Of a stretch of 12,512 nt of DNA, positions 6,647-12,512 are shown one piece after another. Both the position numbers and the translations under genes were made by a program. The DNA is from UBA5972 sp964480735. GTDB lineage: Bacteria > Pseudomonadota > Alphaproteobacteria > Rhodobacterales > Rhodobacteraceae. Below the pieces are notes generated by a model. It had not been told where the DNA came from. It did no database searches and saw only the letters and a list, made by a program, of their open reading frames with translations. Position 1 is the first letter of the stretch; every line of letters starts with the position of its first letter. Location: positions 1-12,512 of the forward strand of contig CAYZQS010000075.1 in assembly GCA_964480735.1 (NCBI GenBank), given 5' to 3'.

Positions 6647-6880
6647 ATGATGATCAGAGCTATTCTGACGTTTTTGACAGGTTTGTTTTTTCTCAGCGCC
6701 ACCGCAGCCGCGTAATATATTGACAGGTTGCTGACGAATACCCAGCAGGCCAGAGAAAGGGTGCAAAACTGTCTGGCGTCTGGATTTCAAGCCTGCGAAT
6801 TTCCGCGGTCAGTCAGATTGTTGAGTCCCATCAACGGCAAAACTTCGCAAAACCCCGGCCTGTTAAGACGCGAACAGTGA
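6647..6880 (+). pseudogene. Possible small exported protein interrupted by an in-frame TAA
   Basis: From ATG at 6647 the frame encodes a near-perfect signal peptide of 22 residues, MMIRAILTFLTGLFFLSATAAA: one basic residue, a long hydrophobic core and an A-x-A end. It is then cut by TAA at 6713-6715. The same frame continues open for 54 more codons (YIDRLLTNTQQARERVQNCL..., two Cys) to TGA at 6878-6880. A single CAA-to-TAA change would explain it and would give a 77-residue precursor with cleavage just before the mature part. A weak GGGA lies before the ATG. I do not recognise the product. Alternatives are chance, a sequencing error, or only the 22-residue peptide being translated. The downstream half has moderately G/C-rich third positions, which mildly favours former coding. 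It lies upstream of NAD kinase in the same direction. Confidence 0.35.
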
Positions 6881-7006
6881 CCCGCTGTAGTGATCCCCCC
6901 AGTAGCGGTTTAAGCCACCGCAGCAAAATCGGGACAAAAGAACTTGAGTCCCGCCTGATTGCAGGCAAAACTGATTACTATACCGACATAACCGGAGAAT
7001 TGCCCC
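6881..7006. other. Leader region of the NAD kinase gene
   Basis: There is no gene in these 126 bases. GGAG at 6994-6997, about nine bases before the TTG at 7007, is the likely ribosome site. A weak 5-base inverted repeat, GCGGT (6905-6909) and ACCGC (6917-6921), is present. I could not find a convincingly spaced promoter. Confidence 0.4.
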
Positions 7007-7777
7007 TTGTCTGCCGACCCAAAAAAAATCTGCTTTCTGTCTGGTGATATAGAAGTGGCGCAAATCGCCGCGCGCAAATTGACCGATCGGTTTGGCTCTG
7101 TTCCGGTTGAAAATGCCGATGTCATCGTGGCGCTGGGCGGTGATGGATTTATGCTGGCCACCCTGCATCAAACGCAAAACCTGAACATCCCGGTCTATGG
7201 CATGAACCGGGGAACAGTTGGCTTTTTGATGAATGAATACAGCGAGGACGATCTGCTGCAAAGGCTGGACGAGGCTGAAGAGGCGGTTATCAATCCACTG
7301 TGTATGCGGGCAACCTGTGTGGATGGGTCCACCGACAAGGCACTGGCCATCAACGAAGTCTCGCTTTTGCGGGCCGGTCCGCAGGCGGCTAAGCTGAAGA
7401 TATCCGTTGACGGTAAAGTGCGGCTGGACGAGCTGGTTTGCGATGGTGCTTTGGTGTGCACTCCGGCGGGGTCCACCGCCTATAATTATTCCGCGCATGG
7501 GCCGATCCTGCCGATTGGTGCAGATATACTGGCGCTCACCGCTATGGCCTCGTTTCGGCCCAGGCGCTGGCGCGGCGCATTGCTGCCTAAAACCGCGACG
7601 GTGCGATTTGAAGTTCTGGAAAGCCGCAAACGCCCGGTCTCAGCGGTTGCCGATGGCAGCGAGGTACGGGACGTGGTTGCGGTTGAGATCAGCAGCGAAC
7701 CGAATGTGGTGCACAATATCCTGTTTGACCCGGGCCACGGATTGGAAGAACGCCTGATACGGGAACAATTTGTCTGA
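7007..7777 (+). CDS. nadK: NAD kinase
   Basis: It phosphorylates NAD to NADP using ATP or polyphosphate, the only de novo source of NADP, in the cytoplasm. The 256 residues carry the family motifs: VIVALGGDGFML with the catalytic GGDG (residues 44-47, Asp46), NRGTVGFLMN (67-76), INEVSLLR with Asn-Glu (116-117), and DGALVCTPAGSTAYNYSAHGPILP with the nucleotide-binding TPAGSTAYN (152-160). The length is short but usual for alphaproteobacterial versions, which often start close to the first strand. The start is TTG at 7007. An in-frame stop (TAA, 6989-6991) lies just upstream and no ATG is available before the conserved region, so the TTG is well supported; GGAG precedes it by about nine bases. 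The stop codon overlaps the ATG of the amidase gene by one base. Identification is secure. Confidence 0.96.
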   Translation: MSADPKKICFLSGDIEVAQIAARKLTDRFGSVPVENADVIVALGGDGFMLATLHQTQNLNIPVYGMNRGTVGFLMNEYSEDDLLQRLDEAEEAVINPLCMRATCVDGSTDKALAINEVSLLRAGPQAAKLKISVDGKVRLDELVCDGALVCTPAGSTAYNYSAHGPILPIGADILALTAMASFRPRRWRGALLPKTATVRFEVLESRKRPVSAVADGSEVRDVVAVEISSEPNVVHNILFDPGHGLEERLIREQFV

Positions 7778-9198
7778 TGGCGCATTACTCCGGGCCTGAT
7801 CTGTGCAGGCTTTCCGCCTGTGAGGCCGTGCAGATGCTGAAGACAAAGCAGGTGTCGCCTGCCGAGTTGCTGCAAGCCTCGGTTCAGCGCATCGCGGAAG
7901 TTGAAATCGGTGTGAACGCCATGCCCACCACCTGCGCTGACCGGGCGATGGCACAGATTGCCGGGTTGACCGATCAGCCGGATGATCCCGGCTGGCTGGC
8001 AGGGTTGCCCATCGCAATCAAGGATTTGACGCCGGTCAGGGGCGTGCGCACCACCTGGGGCACCAAGGCGCTGGCGGATTTTGTGCCGGAAGACTCCGAT
8101 CCGCTGGTTGAAAAACTAGAGGCGCGCGGCGGCCTGATCATGGGCAAGACCAACACGCCGGAAATGGGCGCTGGCGGCAACACGTTCAACGACGTTTTCG
8201 GCTATACGCGCAATCCCTGGGACAGGCGCAAAAATGCCGGTGGTTCATCCGGCGGGTCGGCGGTTGCGCTGGCTACGGGCGAAGTCTGGCTGGCGCAGGG
8301 TTCTGATCTGGCAGGCAGCCTGCGCACGCCAGCAGCTTACTGCGGCGTCGTCGGTTTTCGTCCAACACCCGGACGGGCAGGTGGCGGCCCGGCACTCATC
8401 GCCTTTGAGGGCGAGGGTATATCCGGGCCGATGGCCCGAAACGTTAAAGACTGCGCCCTGTTTTTAGACGCCATGAGCGGTTATGACCCCCTCGTGCCGA
8501 TGAGTCTGGAAGCGCCAGCGGTGTCTTTTCAGGACGCCGTTCAGGCGGATCCGGGGCAAATTCGCGTGGCCTATGCGCCAACGCAGGGGGGATTTGCAGA
8601 GGTTGAGCCAAAGATCGATGCCATCATGCGCAAAGCCCTTGAACTGGCGCAGGGCAACGGCGTTACCCTGGTGGAGGCCTGTCCCGATCTGACGGGTCTG
8701 GAGGAGACATACACCACCTTGCGCGGCATTCTTTACGGAGCGCTGCACGCCAGAATGCCAAAGGACGTGCAGATCCATTTCAAAGAAACGTTGAAAGGAA
8801 ACATTGACGTTGGGCTGGCCCTTAGCGCGGACAACATCTTTGATGCCATGCGTCAAAGGGTGGTTCTGTACCACAATATGCGGCGGTTTCTGAATGACCA
8901 TGACGTTCTGGCCAGCGCTGTGGTTGGTCTGGAACCCGGGATGGTTGAAGAGGAATACCCGGCAACGGTTAACGGCGTGCCCACCGGGGATTATGTTGAG
9001 TGGTTAAAGCTCTCCTACCTTGCCACAACCGCCTGCCTGCCCGCCATATCGATCCCCTGCGGATTCACAAAATCCGGCATGCCGGTGGGCATTCAACTGA
9101 TCGGCGGTCCCAGAGGCGAGGCTCGGGTTTTGCAGGTTGCCCAGCGACTTGAAGACATCTGGGGGTTTGCCAAAGGCGTGCCGATAGACCCAAAATAG
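7777..9198 (+). CDS. Amidase-signature-family hydrolase
   Basis: A 473-residue amide hydrolase of the amidase signature family (Ser-cisSer-Lys triad). Lys82 lies in LPIAIKDL, the cis-Ser is Ser157 in GGSSGGS, and the nucleophile is Ser181 in GSDLAGSLRTPAAYCG. The spacings Lys to cis-Ser (75) and cis-Ser to nucleophile (24) equal those I recall for fatty acid amide hydrolase. The loop before the nucleophile reads D-L-A-G-S where D-x-G-G-S is usual, so the first Gly is Ala. The family covers aryl and aliphatic amidases and GatA. This is unlikely to be GatA, because no gatB or gatC is adjacent; the substrate cannot be told. There is no signal peptide, so it is cytoplasmic. The ATG shares its A with the stop of nadK (TGATG) and has no strong ribosome site of its own, which suggests translational coupling. 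Confidence 0.93.
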   Translation: MAHYSGPDLCRLSACEAVQMLKTKQVSPAELLQASVQRIAEVEIGVNAMPTTCADRAMAQIAGLTDQPDDPGWLAGLPIAIKDLTPVRGVRTTWGTKALADFVPEDSDPLVEKLEARGGLIMGKTNTPEMGAGGNTFNDVFGYTRNPWDRRKNAGGSSGGSAVALATGEVWLAQGSDLAGSLRTPAAYCGVVGFRPTPGRAGGGPALIAFEGEGISGPMARNVKDCALFLDAMSGYDPLVPMSLEAPAVSFQDAVQADPGQIRVAYAPTQGGFAEVEPKIDAIMRKALELAQGNGVTLVEACPDLTGLEETYTTLRGILYGALHARMPKDVQIHFKETLKGNIDVGLALSADNIFDAMRQRVVLYHNMRRFLNDHDVLASAVVGLEPGMVEEEYPATVNGVPTGDYVEWLKLSYLATTACLPAISIPCGFTKSGMPVGIQLIGGPRGEARVLQVAQRLEDIWGFAKGVPIDPK

Positions 9199-9219
9199 CT
9201 TGGCCAGGCCTTCAGCGGT

Positions 9220-9261
9220 TAGAGCCGCATCCTTTTTATCTGAATCAGCGGAGCGGCTCTA
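9220..9261. repeat. First half of an intergenic palindromic repeat
   Basis: TAGAGCCGC (9220-9228) and GCGGCTCTA (9253-9261) are perfect 9-base inverted arms around a 24-base loop. ATCCTTTTTATCT (9229-9241) recurs as ATCCTTTTGATCT at 9261-9273 (12 of 13 identical), directly after the right arm. The unit therefore contains both inverted and direct repetition. It lies 22 bases after the amidase stop. Confidence 0.7.
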
Positions 9262-9276
9262 TCCTTTTGATCTTGC

Positions 9277-9320
9277 GCGCAATTTATTCCGAAAACCGGT
9301 GCCCACTTTTCGGATTGCGC
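9277..9320. repeat. Second half: bulged palindrome of alphaproteobacterial repeat type
   Basis: GCGCAAT (9277-9283) pairs with ATTGCGC (9314-9320), and CCGAAAA (9289-9295) pairs with TTTTCGG (9307-9313). That leaves a TTATT bulge on one side and an 11-base CCGGTGCCCAC loop. The core AAAACCGG...CCCACTTTT resembles, from memory, the small palindromic elements scattered between genes in Rhizobiales and Rhodobacterales. Folded RNA could stop or stabilise transcripts from the convergent amidase and lpcC genes. Confidence 0.65.
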
Positions 9321-9395
9321 TTTAAACCCACAGATTTCATCTTTGCTGCAAATACTCAATTCCGACGCTCAAGCAAAGAGGGTCAGAAACCGCAA

Positions 9396-9422
9396 CAACG
9401 CTTCAGCGAAAACACGGCGTTG
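9396..9422 (-). terminator. Weak hairpin directly after the lpcC stop codon
   Basis: CAACGC (9396-9401) and GCGTTG (9417-9422) are perfect 6-base arms with a 15-base loop, starting at the base after the lpcC stop on the minus strand. No strong T run follows, so intrinsic termination is uncertain. Confidence 0.3.
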
Positions 9423-10460
9423 CTACGATGCCAAAAGTGATTTGTAGACAGCATTCAGGGCGTCAGTTTCCTGTATGATGCGAAATCGTTTGGTGACGTG
9501 TTGACGGGCAGCTTTGGACCAATCCGCCAGCCGCCCAGCGTCGGCCAGCGCATATCGGATGGTTTTGGTCATGGTATGCACGTCTCCGGGTGCCACCAGC
9601 GCACCGGTCTTGCCACTGACCACCAGCTCTTCAAACGCGCCAACTGTTGTGGCCACCACAGGCGTGCCGCAGGCCATTGCCTCCAGCGGTGTCAGCCCAA
9701 ACCCTTCCCAGCGCTGCGGCGCAACAAAAAGATCAAGCGCCTGATACCATTGCGCGATGTGATCAACGGGGACCTCTCCCTGAAACTTCAGGCGCTCTGA
9801 CAATCCGGCGCTGGCGATCTTGGCCTTGAGTTCGGCCTCAAATTGCTGGTGCTGTGATGTGGCGCGTCCCAGAACAATGGCGCTGCTGTTTTGGTGGTCA
9901 GGCAAATAGTCCAGCATCGCATCAACAAAAACATCGGTGCCTTTTTGATGCCGAATACGGCCAAAACAGCCGATAATCGTGCCACCGGGCAGTCCCAGTT
10001 TTTGCCGCAGCGCCGCGCGGTCTTTTGGCGGCGAGAAACCGTCAGTATCAATTCCGTGCATGATAACGGTTGCCGGAACTTTAAGGTATTCCTGCCCCTT
10101 CCTTGACGTGGCAATCACACCGTCCATGCAACCGATCAGCCAAGAAGTATAGGCGGTGTGTTTCCGCTGTGAGGCGGATGTGAACAACAGCGCCAGATTT
10201 TTGCGGAAAATATATTTCAGCGCCAGCCCCAGCAACATTTCGGTGTTGCGCCGCGCGTGCCAGACCCGCCGCGTGCGGCGTGGCAGAAAAAACACGCGCC
10301 AAAGCGGAATATGCGGCACGTGATCCGGCAGCCCGGGACCGGTGGTCGCAATCGCGATGTTTTTGGCCTGCAGCGGCACCAGACGCACGATTGTGCTGGT
10401 CACGCCTGAAAGACGGCGCTTCAGGTTGGGCACCAGAACTTTTACATCGGTGTTTTTCAA
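9423..10460 (-). CDS. lpcC: LPS core mannosyltransferase, LpcC-like (GT4)
   Basis: A 345-residue GT-B glycosyltransferase of family GT4. It closely resembles Rhizobium LpcC, which adds mannose from GDP-mannose to the inner LPS core at the cytoplasmic face of the inner membrane. Recognisable stretches are VPNLKRRLSGVTSTIVRLVP at the N-terminus, RRVWHARRNTEM (64-75), LLFTSASQRKHTAYTSWLI and CFGRIRHQKGTDVFVDAM (Arg168, Lys173). The EX7E motif is EGFGLTPLE (Glu252, Glu260), followed by AMACGTPVVA. The start is TTG at 10460, overlapping the stop of the GT25 gene by four bases (TTGA), with GGAGG about five bases upstream. It is the last gene of a minus-strand run and converges with the amidase gene across a repeat-bearing gap. 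The GT4 call is secure; the exact sugar transferred rests on similarity recalled from the rhizobial protein. Confidence 0.88.
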   Translation of the reverse strand: MKNTDVKVLVPNLKRRLSGVTSTIVRLVPLQAKNIAIATTGPGLPDHVPHIPLWRVFFLPRRTRRVWHARRNTEMLLGLALKYIFRKNLALLFTSASQRKHTAYTSWLIGCMDGVIATSRKGQEYLKVPATVIMHGIDTDGFSPPKDRAALRQKLGLPGGTIIGCFGRIRHQKGTDVFVDAMLDYLPDHQNSSAIVLGRATSQHQQFEAELKAKIASAGLSERLKFQGEVPVDHIAQWYQALDLFVAPQRWEGFGLTPLEAMACGTPVVATTVGAFEELVVSGKTGALVAPGDVHTMTKTIRYALADAGRLADWSKAARQHVTKRFRIIQETDALNAVYKSLLAS

Positions 10461-11242
10461 GACGCCCTCCAGCCACCGATATCGCCAGCCGGCGCGACAA
10501 ATTGCCTGCGTGCGTGGTGGCTGTGCCGCAAATGGCGCAGGGCCATGCTTAACTGGGCCGCATTGCGCCGCCAGCGAAATCCAAATTTCGTTGCGGCTGG
10601 CAAGTCATCTTGTGCGGGCGCGTGGTCGCTTAACGGTGCGGAGGTCACTTCTATCGGCTGATCAAGGCCATAAGCCGCGCATTGGTCCAGTTGAATGGCC
10701 AAAGCGGGCACGGCCTGCCAGGCCATCAGATCATAGGCCGCGCACAGCAAAGCATCCGCCAGTCCTGCGTGTTTTGACAGCAACCGGTCCGCGGCCCTGG
10801 GCCACAGGATATAGGCGGCAGCGCCACTTTTATCCTGATATAAGCGGCGCATGGGCAGGTCTGCATGGGGTGTTTTACCCAGCAGTTTCTTACGGTTGCG
10901 GGTTTCCAGACTTATGTGGTCGATGCCAAATTGCTTTTCAGCGCTTGCCAAAAACCGGGGCGTGTCTGCGGACAAATAGGCATCATCCTCCAATATCAGG
11001 CAGGGCCTGCCTTCCCCAACAACCCGGGCCCAGGCTTGCCGGTGCGACGACAACAGTGCCTTTTCAACGTGTTTGAGCGGCCGCTGCCAGGTGTTCCATG
11101 CCGGATCATCAAGCGGCGTGGTAACCGTTGCCGGTGTCACTGCGTTCAACCGCTCAAACGTCAGCCCCAAAGCCGCCATCTGCTGGTCCTGAAAGGCCAT
11201 CCGGGCGGTATCACCGGCCACATTGATAATCAGGATTTTCAT
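10457..11242 (-). CDS. Glycosyltransferase family 25 (LPS-type)
   Basis: A 261-residue protein resembling GT25 enzymes (LgtB/LgtE and relatives), which transfer galactose or similar sugars onto LPS. It begins MKILIINVAGDTARMAFQDQQMAALGLTFERLNAV, the typical opening with an early conserved Arg. Next come ALLSSHRQAW (62-71), matching the family's Ser-His region, and the acidic CLILEDDAYL with Glu85-Asp86-Asp87, which binds metal and nucleotide sugar. A later YILWPRAADRLL also fits. The C-terminal 40 residues are Arg- and His-rich and less conserved in character. The ATG at 11242 overlaps the upstream GT4 stop (ATGA) and the stop overlaps the lpcC TTG (TTGA). Almost no ribosome site precedes the ATG, so translation is probably coupled. 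Donor and acceptor are not deducible. Confidence 0.85.
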   Translation of the reverse strand: MKILIINVAGDTARMAFQDQQMAALGLTFERLNAVTPATVTTPLDDPAWNTWQRPLKHVEKALLSSHRQAWARVVGEGRPCLILEDDAYLSADTPRFLASAEKQFGIDHISLETRNRKKLLGKTPHADLPMRRLYQDKSGAAAYILWPRAADRLLSKHAGLADALLCAAYDLMAWQAVPALAIQLDQCAAYGLDQPIEVTSAPLSDHAPAQDDLPAATKFGFRWRRNAAQLSMALRHLRHSHHARRQFVAPAGDIGGWRAS

Positions 11243-12276
11243 AAGGTGTCTTTGCCGGTGAACAGGTCAATATATTGCTGGGTCACAATTTTTGCGGTGA
11301 ACATCGCGGTAAGTTGGCTGCGTCCGCCCTGCACAAGGGAATTTGAATAAGCTTTGTCCTTCTTTACTTTGTTCAAACCTTCGGCAAACCGTTCCAGATC
11401 GTCAATGTCGGCCAGAAAACCGTTTTCGTCGTGTTTCATATACCACGTTGGACCCTCTGATCGGGTGGCAACCACCGGCACGCCGGCCTGCCAGCTTTCC
11501 AATATCACGTTGCCCAGCGGCTCGTGCCGCGACGGCATGCCAAAAACATCGGTCGCGGCGATATAGTGGATTGGCTCATCCACCCAGCCAATAAACCGGG
11601 TGCGTTCGCGCAGGCCGTGTTCATCCACCAGCGATTCCAATTGCGGGCGTTCTTTGCCCTCACCCAGCAACCACAAATACGCGCCCGGCACCATCGCCGC
11701 CGCTTTGATCAGCAAATCAATGCCTTTTCGGTTCACAAAACGCCCGGCCCCGGAAATGACAAAAGCATCGTCCGGCGTGTCAAAATCCGCCCGACTGACC
11801 GGAACAGGGGTGATTTCCGGCGGGAAATTTGAAATGATGCGCACTGGTTTTTGCCAGCCAAGTTCTTGCACCCGCCCGCCAATGCCCGGCAGATTGCCGA
11901 CCAGCAGATCGCAGGTTTGAAAATGGTTCAGATGCTTTGGAAAATCTCCCAGACGGGTCAGTTTGACCGGGCCTTTCACATCCGGGATCAGGCGGGCCGC
12001 CCGGGGCATCCACGCCATGACCGCATCCGGTTGCCAGCTTTTGATCAACCGCCGTACACGCCATTCCAGCATCAGACTTAGCACAGAAAGCCGCCGGTAA
12101 TTGCTGTGGATGACCGGCCCAAGACCGTCGATTTCAGGCTGCCAGATCCGGTTGGGCCGGATGATAAACCGCTGTTCCAACCCCAGTTCGCCAAAGGCTC
12201 CGGCCAGGCTGACAAAAAACCGCTCGGCACCGCCGTCTTTGCCAAAATGAATATGCAATACTTTGGGGCCGGCCAC
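11239..12276 (-). CDS. Glycosyltransferase family 4
   Basis: A 345-residue GT-B glycosyltransferase, probably acting on LPS core or another surface glycan at the cytoplasmic membrane face. The N-terminal domain has the acceptor-side glycine-rich HIHFGKDGGAERFFVSLA (8-25). The C-terminal donor-binding domain shows SGAGRFVNRKGIDLLIKA (Arg179, Lys184), LLGEGKERPQL, and the EX7E motif EPLGNVILE (Glu252, Glu260), followed by SWQAGVPVVAT. It differs clearly from LpcC in sequence although it has the same length. The start is GTG at 12276, whose G is the last base of the upstream gene's TAG, and AAGGG lies about nine bases before. The stop overlaps the GT25 ATG by four bases. It therefore sits in a four-gene overlapping run. 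Donor sugar unknown. Confidence 0.9.
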   Translation of the reverse strand: MAGPKVLHIHFGKDGGAERFFVSLAGAFGELGLEQRFIIRPNRIWQPEIDGLGPVIHSNYRRLSVLSLMLEWRVRRLIKSWQPDAVMAWMPRAARLIPDVKGPVKLTRLGDFPKHLNHFQTCDLLVGNLPGIGGRVQELGWQKPVRIISNFPPEITPVPVSRADFDTPDDAFVISGAGRFVNRKGIDLLIKAAAMVPGAYLWLLGEGKERPQLESLVDEHGLRERTRFIGWVDEPIHYIAATDVFGMPSRHEPLGNVILESWQAGVPVVATRSEGPTWYMKHDENGFLADIDDLERFAEGLNKVKKDKAYSNSLVQGGRSQLTAMFTAKIVTQQYIDLFTGKDTL

Positions 12277-12512
12277 TATTTCATGCCCTTTGCGCGGTGG
12301 TAATGCAGTCTTAGGGTATAATTCAGGCGATATACCAGACTGGATAACAATGATCCCGGCGATCCCGGTTTCAGCCGCCGCCGTTCCGCGCCGATGCTGC
12401 CGGTTACGGTTTGCTGGTCACCCACAAGGATTGGCGAGGGAAGCACCAATACCACGGACAGGCCGGTCTCCCAAAAGAACTTTTGGTCTTCATCCACCGG
12501 GCGAAAAAATTT
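12276..12512 (-). CDS. C-terminal part of an unidentified protein, probably surface-glycan related
   Basis: The frame is open from the right window edge to TAG at 12276, so about 78 C-terminal residues are visible. A GTG at 12497 could be read as a start, but the frame runs on upstream without a stop (KFFRPVDEDQKFF...), so a longer gene entering from the right is more likely. The fragment includes FFWETGLSVVLVLPSPILVG, TVTGSIGAERRRLKPGSPGS, and a tail rich in Tyr, Arg and His. I do not recognise the family. The context suggests a glycosyltransferase or related enzyme, since the stop shares a base with the GTG of a GT4 gene in an overlapping run of glycosyltransferases. This functional guess rests on neighbours only. 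Confidence 0.6.
   Translation of the reverse strand, partial: KFFRPVDEDQKFFWETGLSVVLVLPSPILVGDQQTVTGSIGAERRRLKPGSPGSLLSSLVYRLNYTLRLHYHRAKGMK

Noticed and set aside
6905..6921. GCGGT/ACCGC hairpin upstream of NAD kinase
   Set aside because: A five-pair stem with a seven-base loop and no T run is too weak to call a terminator or regulator.
6863..7498. 211-codon minus-strand open frame
   Set aside because: Antisense to NAD kinase and its leader, with no recognisable motif; the NAD kinase frame explains the region.
10342..11076. 244-codon plus-strand open frame
   Set aside because: Antisense to the GT25 gene and the start of lpcC; composition is Arg/Pro/Ala-rich, as in shadow frames.
12276..12497. 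Complete small 73-residue gene starting at GTG 12497
   Set aside because: The same frame stays open to the window edge with plausible protein sequence before the GTG, so a longer gene entering from outside is more likely.

Overview
The window looks like chromosomal DNA of a Rhodobacterales alphaproteobacterium, most likely of the Roseobacter group. This is inferred from remembered family resemblance: the order homoserine dehydrogenase, class II fructose-1,6-bisphosphatase, recJ; an LpcC-type lipopolysaccharide core mannosyltransferase; an alphaproteobacterial-style intergenic palindrome containing CCGGTGCCCACTTTT; and frequent GTG or TTG starts. No rRNA, tRNA, CRISPR array, transposase, integrase or phage gene was seen. 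It reads as ordinary core chromosome with a few small curiosities, not as an island carrying a new system.

Layout. (1) 1-4732, minus strand, transcribed right to left: a small lipoprotein (4732-4415), homoserine dehydrogenase (4339-3053), fructose-1,6-bisphosphatase glpX (2979-2017), a two-helix membrane protein starting at a TTG (1993-1634), and recJ (1637 to beyond the left edge) joined to it by a 4-base overlap. (2) 4733-4909: a divergent regulatory gap with a TetR-type palindrome. (3) 4910-5509, plus: a TetR-family regulator, converging with a CbbY-like HAD hydrolase (6294-5515, minus) over a hairpin that contains both stop codons. (4) 6295-7006: about 0.7 kb with no convincing intact gene. 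It holds an inverted repeat before the HAD gene and a possible small exported-protein gene broken by one in-frame TAA. (5) 7007-9198, plus: NAD kinase (TTG start) and an amidase-signature hydrolase whose ATG overlaps the kinase stop. (6) 9199-9422: a gap carrying a composite palindromic repeat. (7) 9423-12512, minus: four overlapping genes, read right to left as an unidentified protein with its N-terminus outside the window, a GT4 glycosyltransferase, a GT25 glycosyltransferase and LpcC.

How the genes work together. Group 1 mixes amino-acid synthesis (the homoserine branch toward threonine and methionine), gluconeogenesis or the Calvin-type FBPase step, and DNA repair. These genes are linked by position, not by pathway. 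Group 7 is functionally coherent: three glycosyltransferases of surface-polysaccharide type in back-to-back overlaps point to assembly of the LPS core or a related surface glycan. The NAD kinase and amidase are translationally coupled but have no evident shared pathway.
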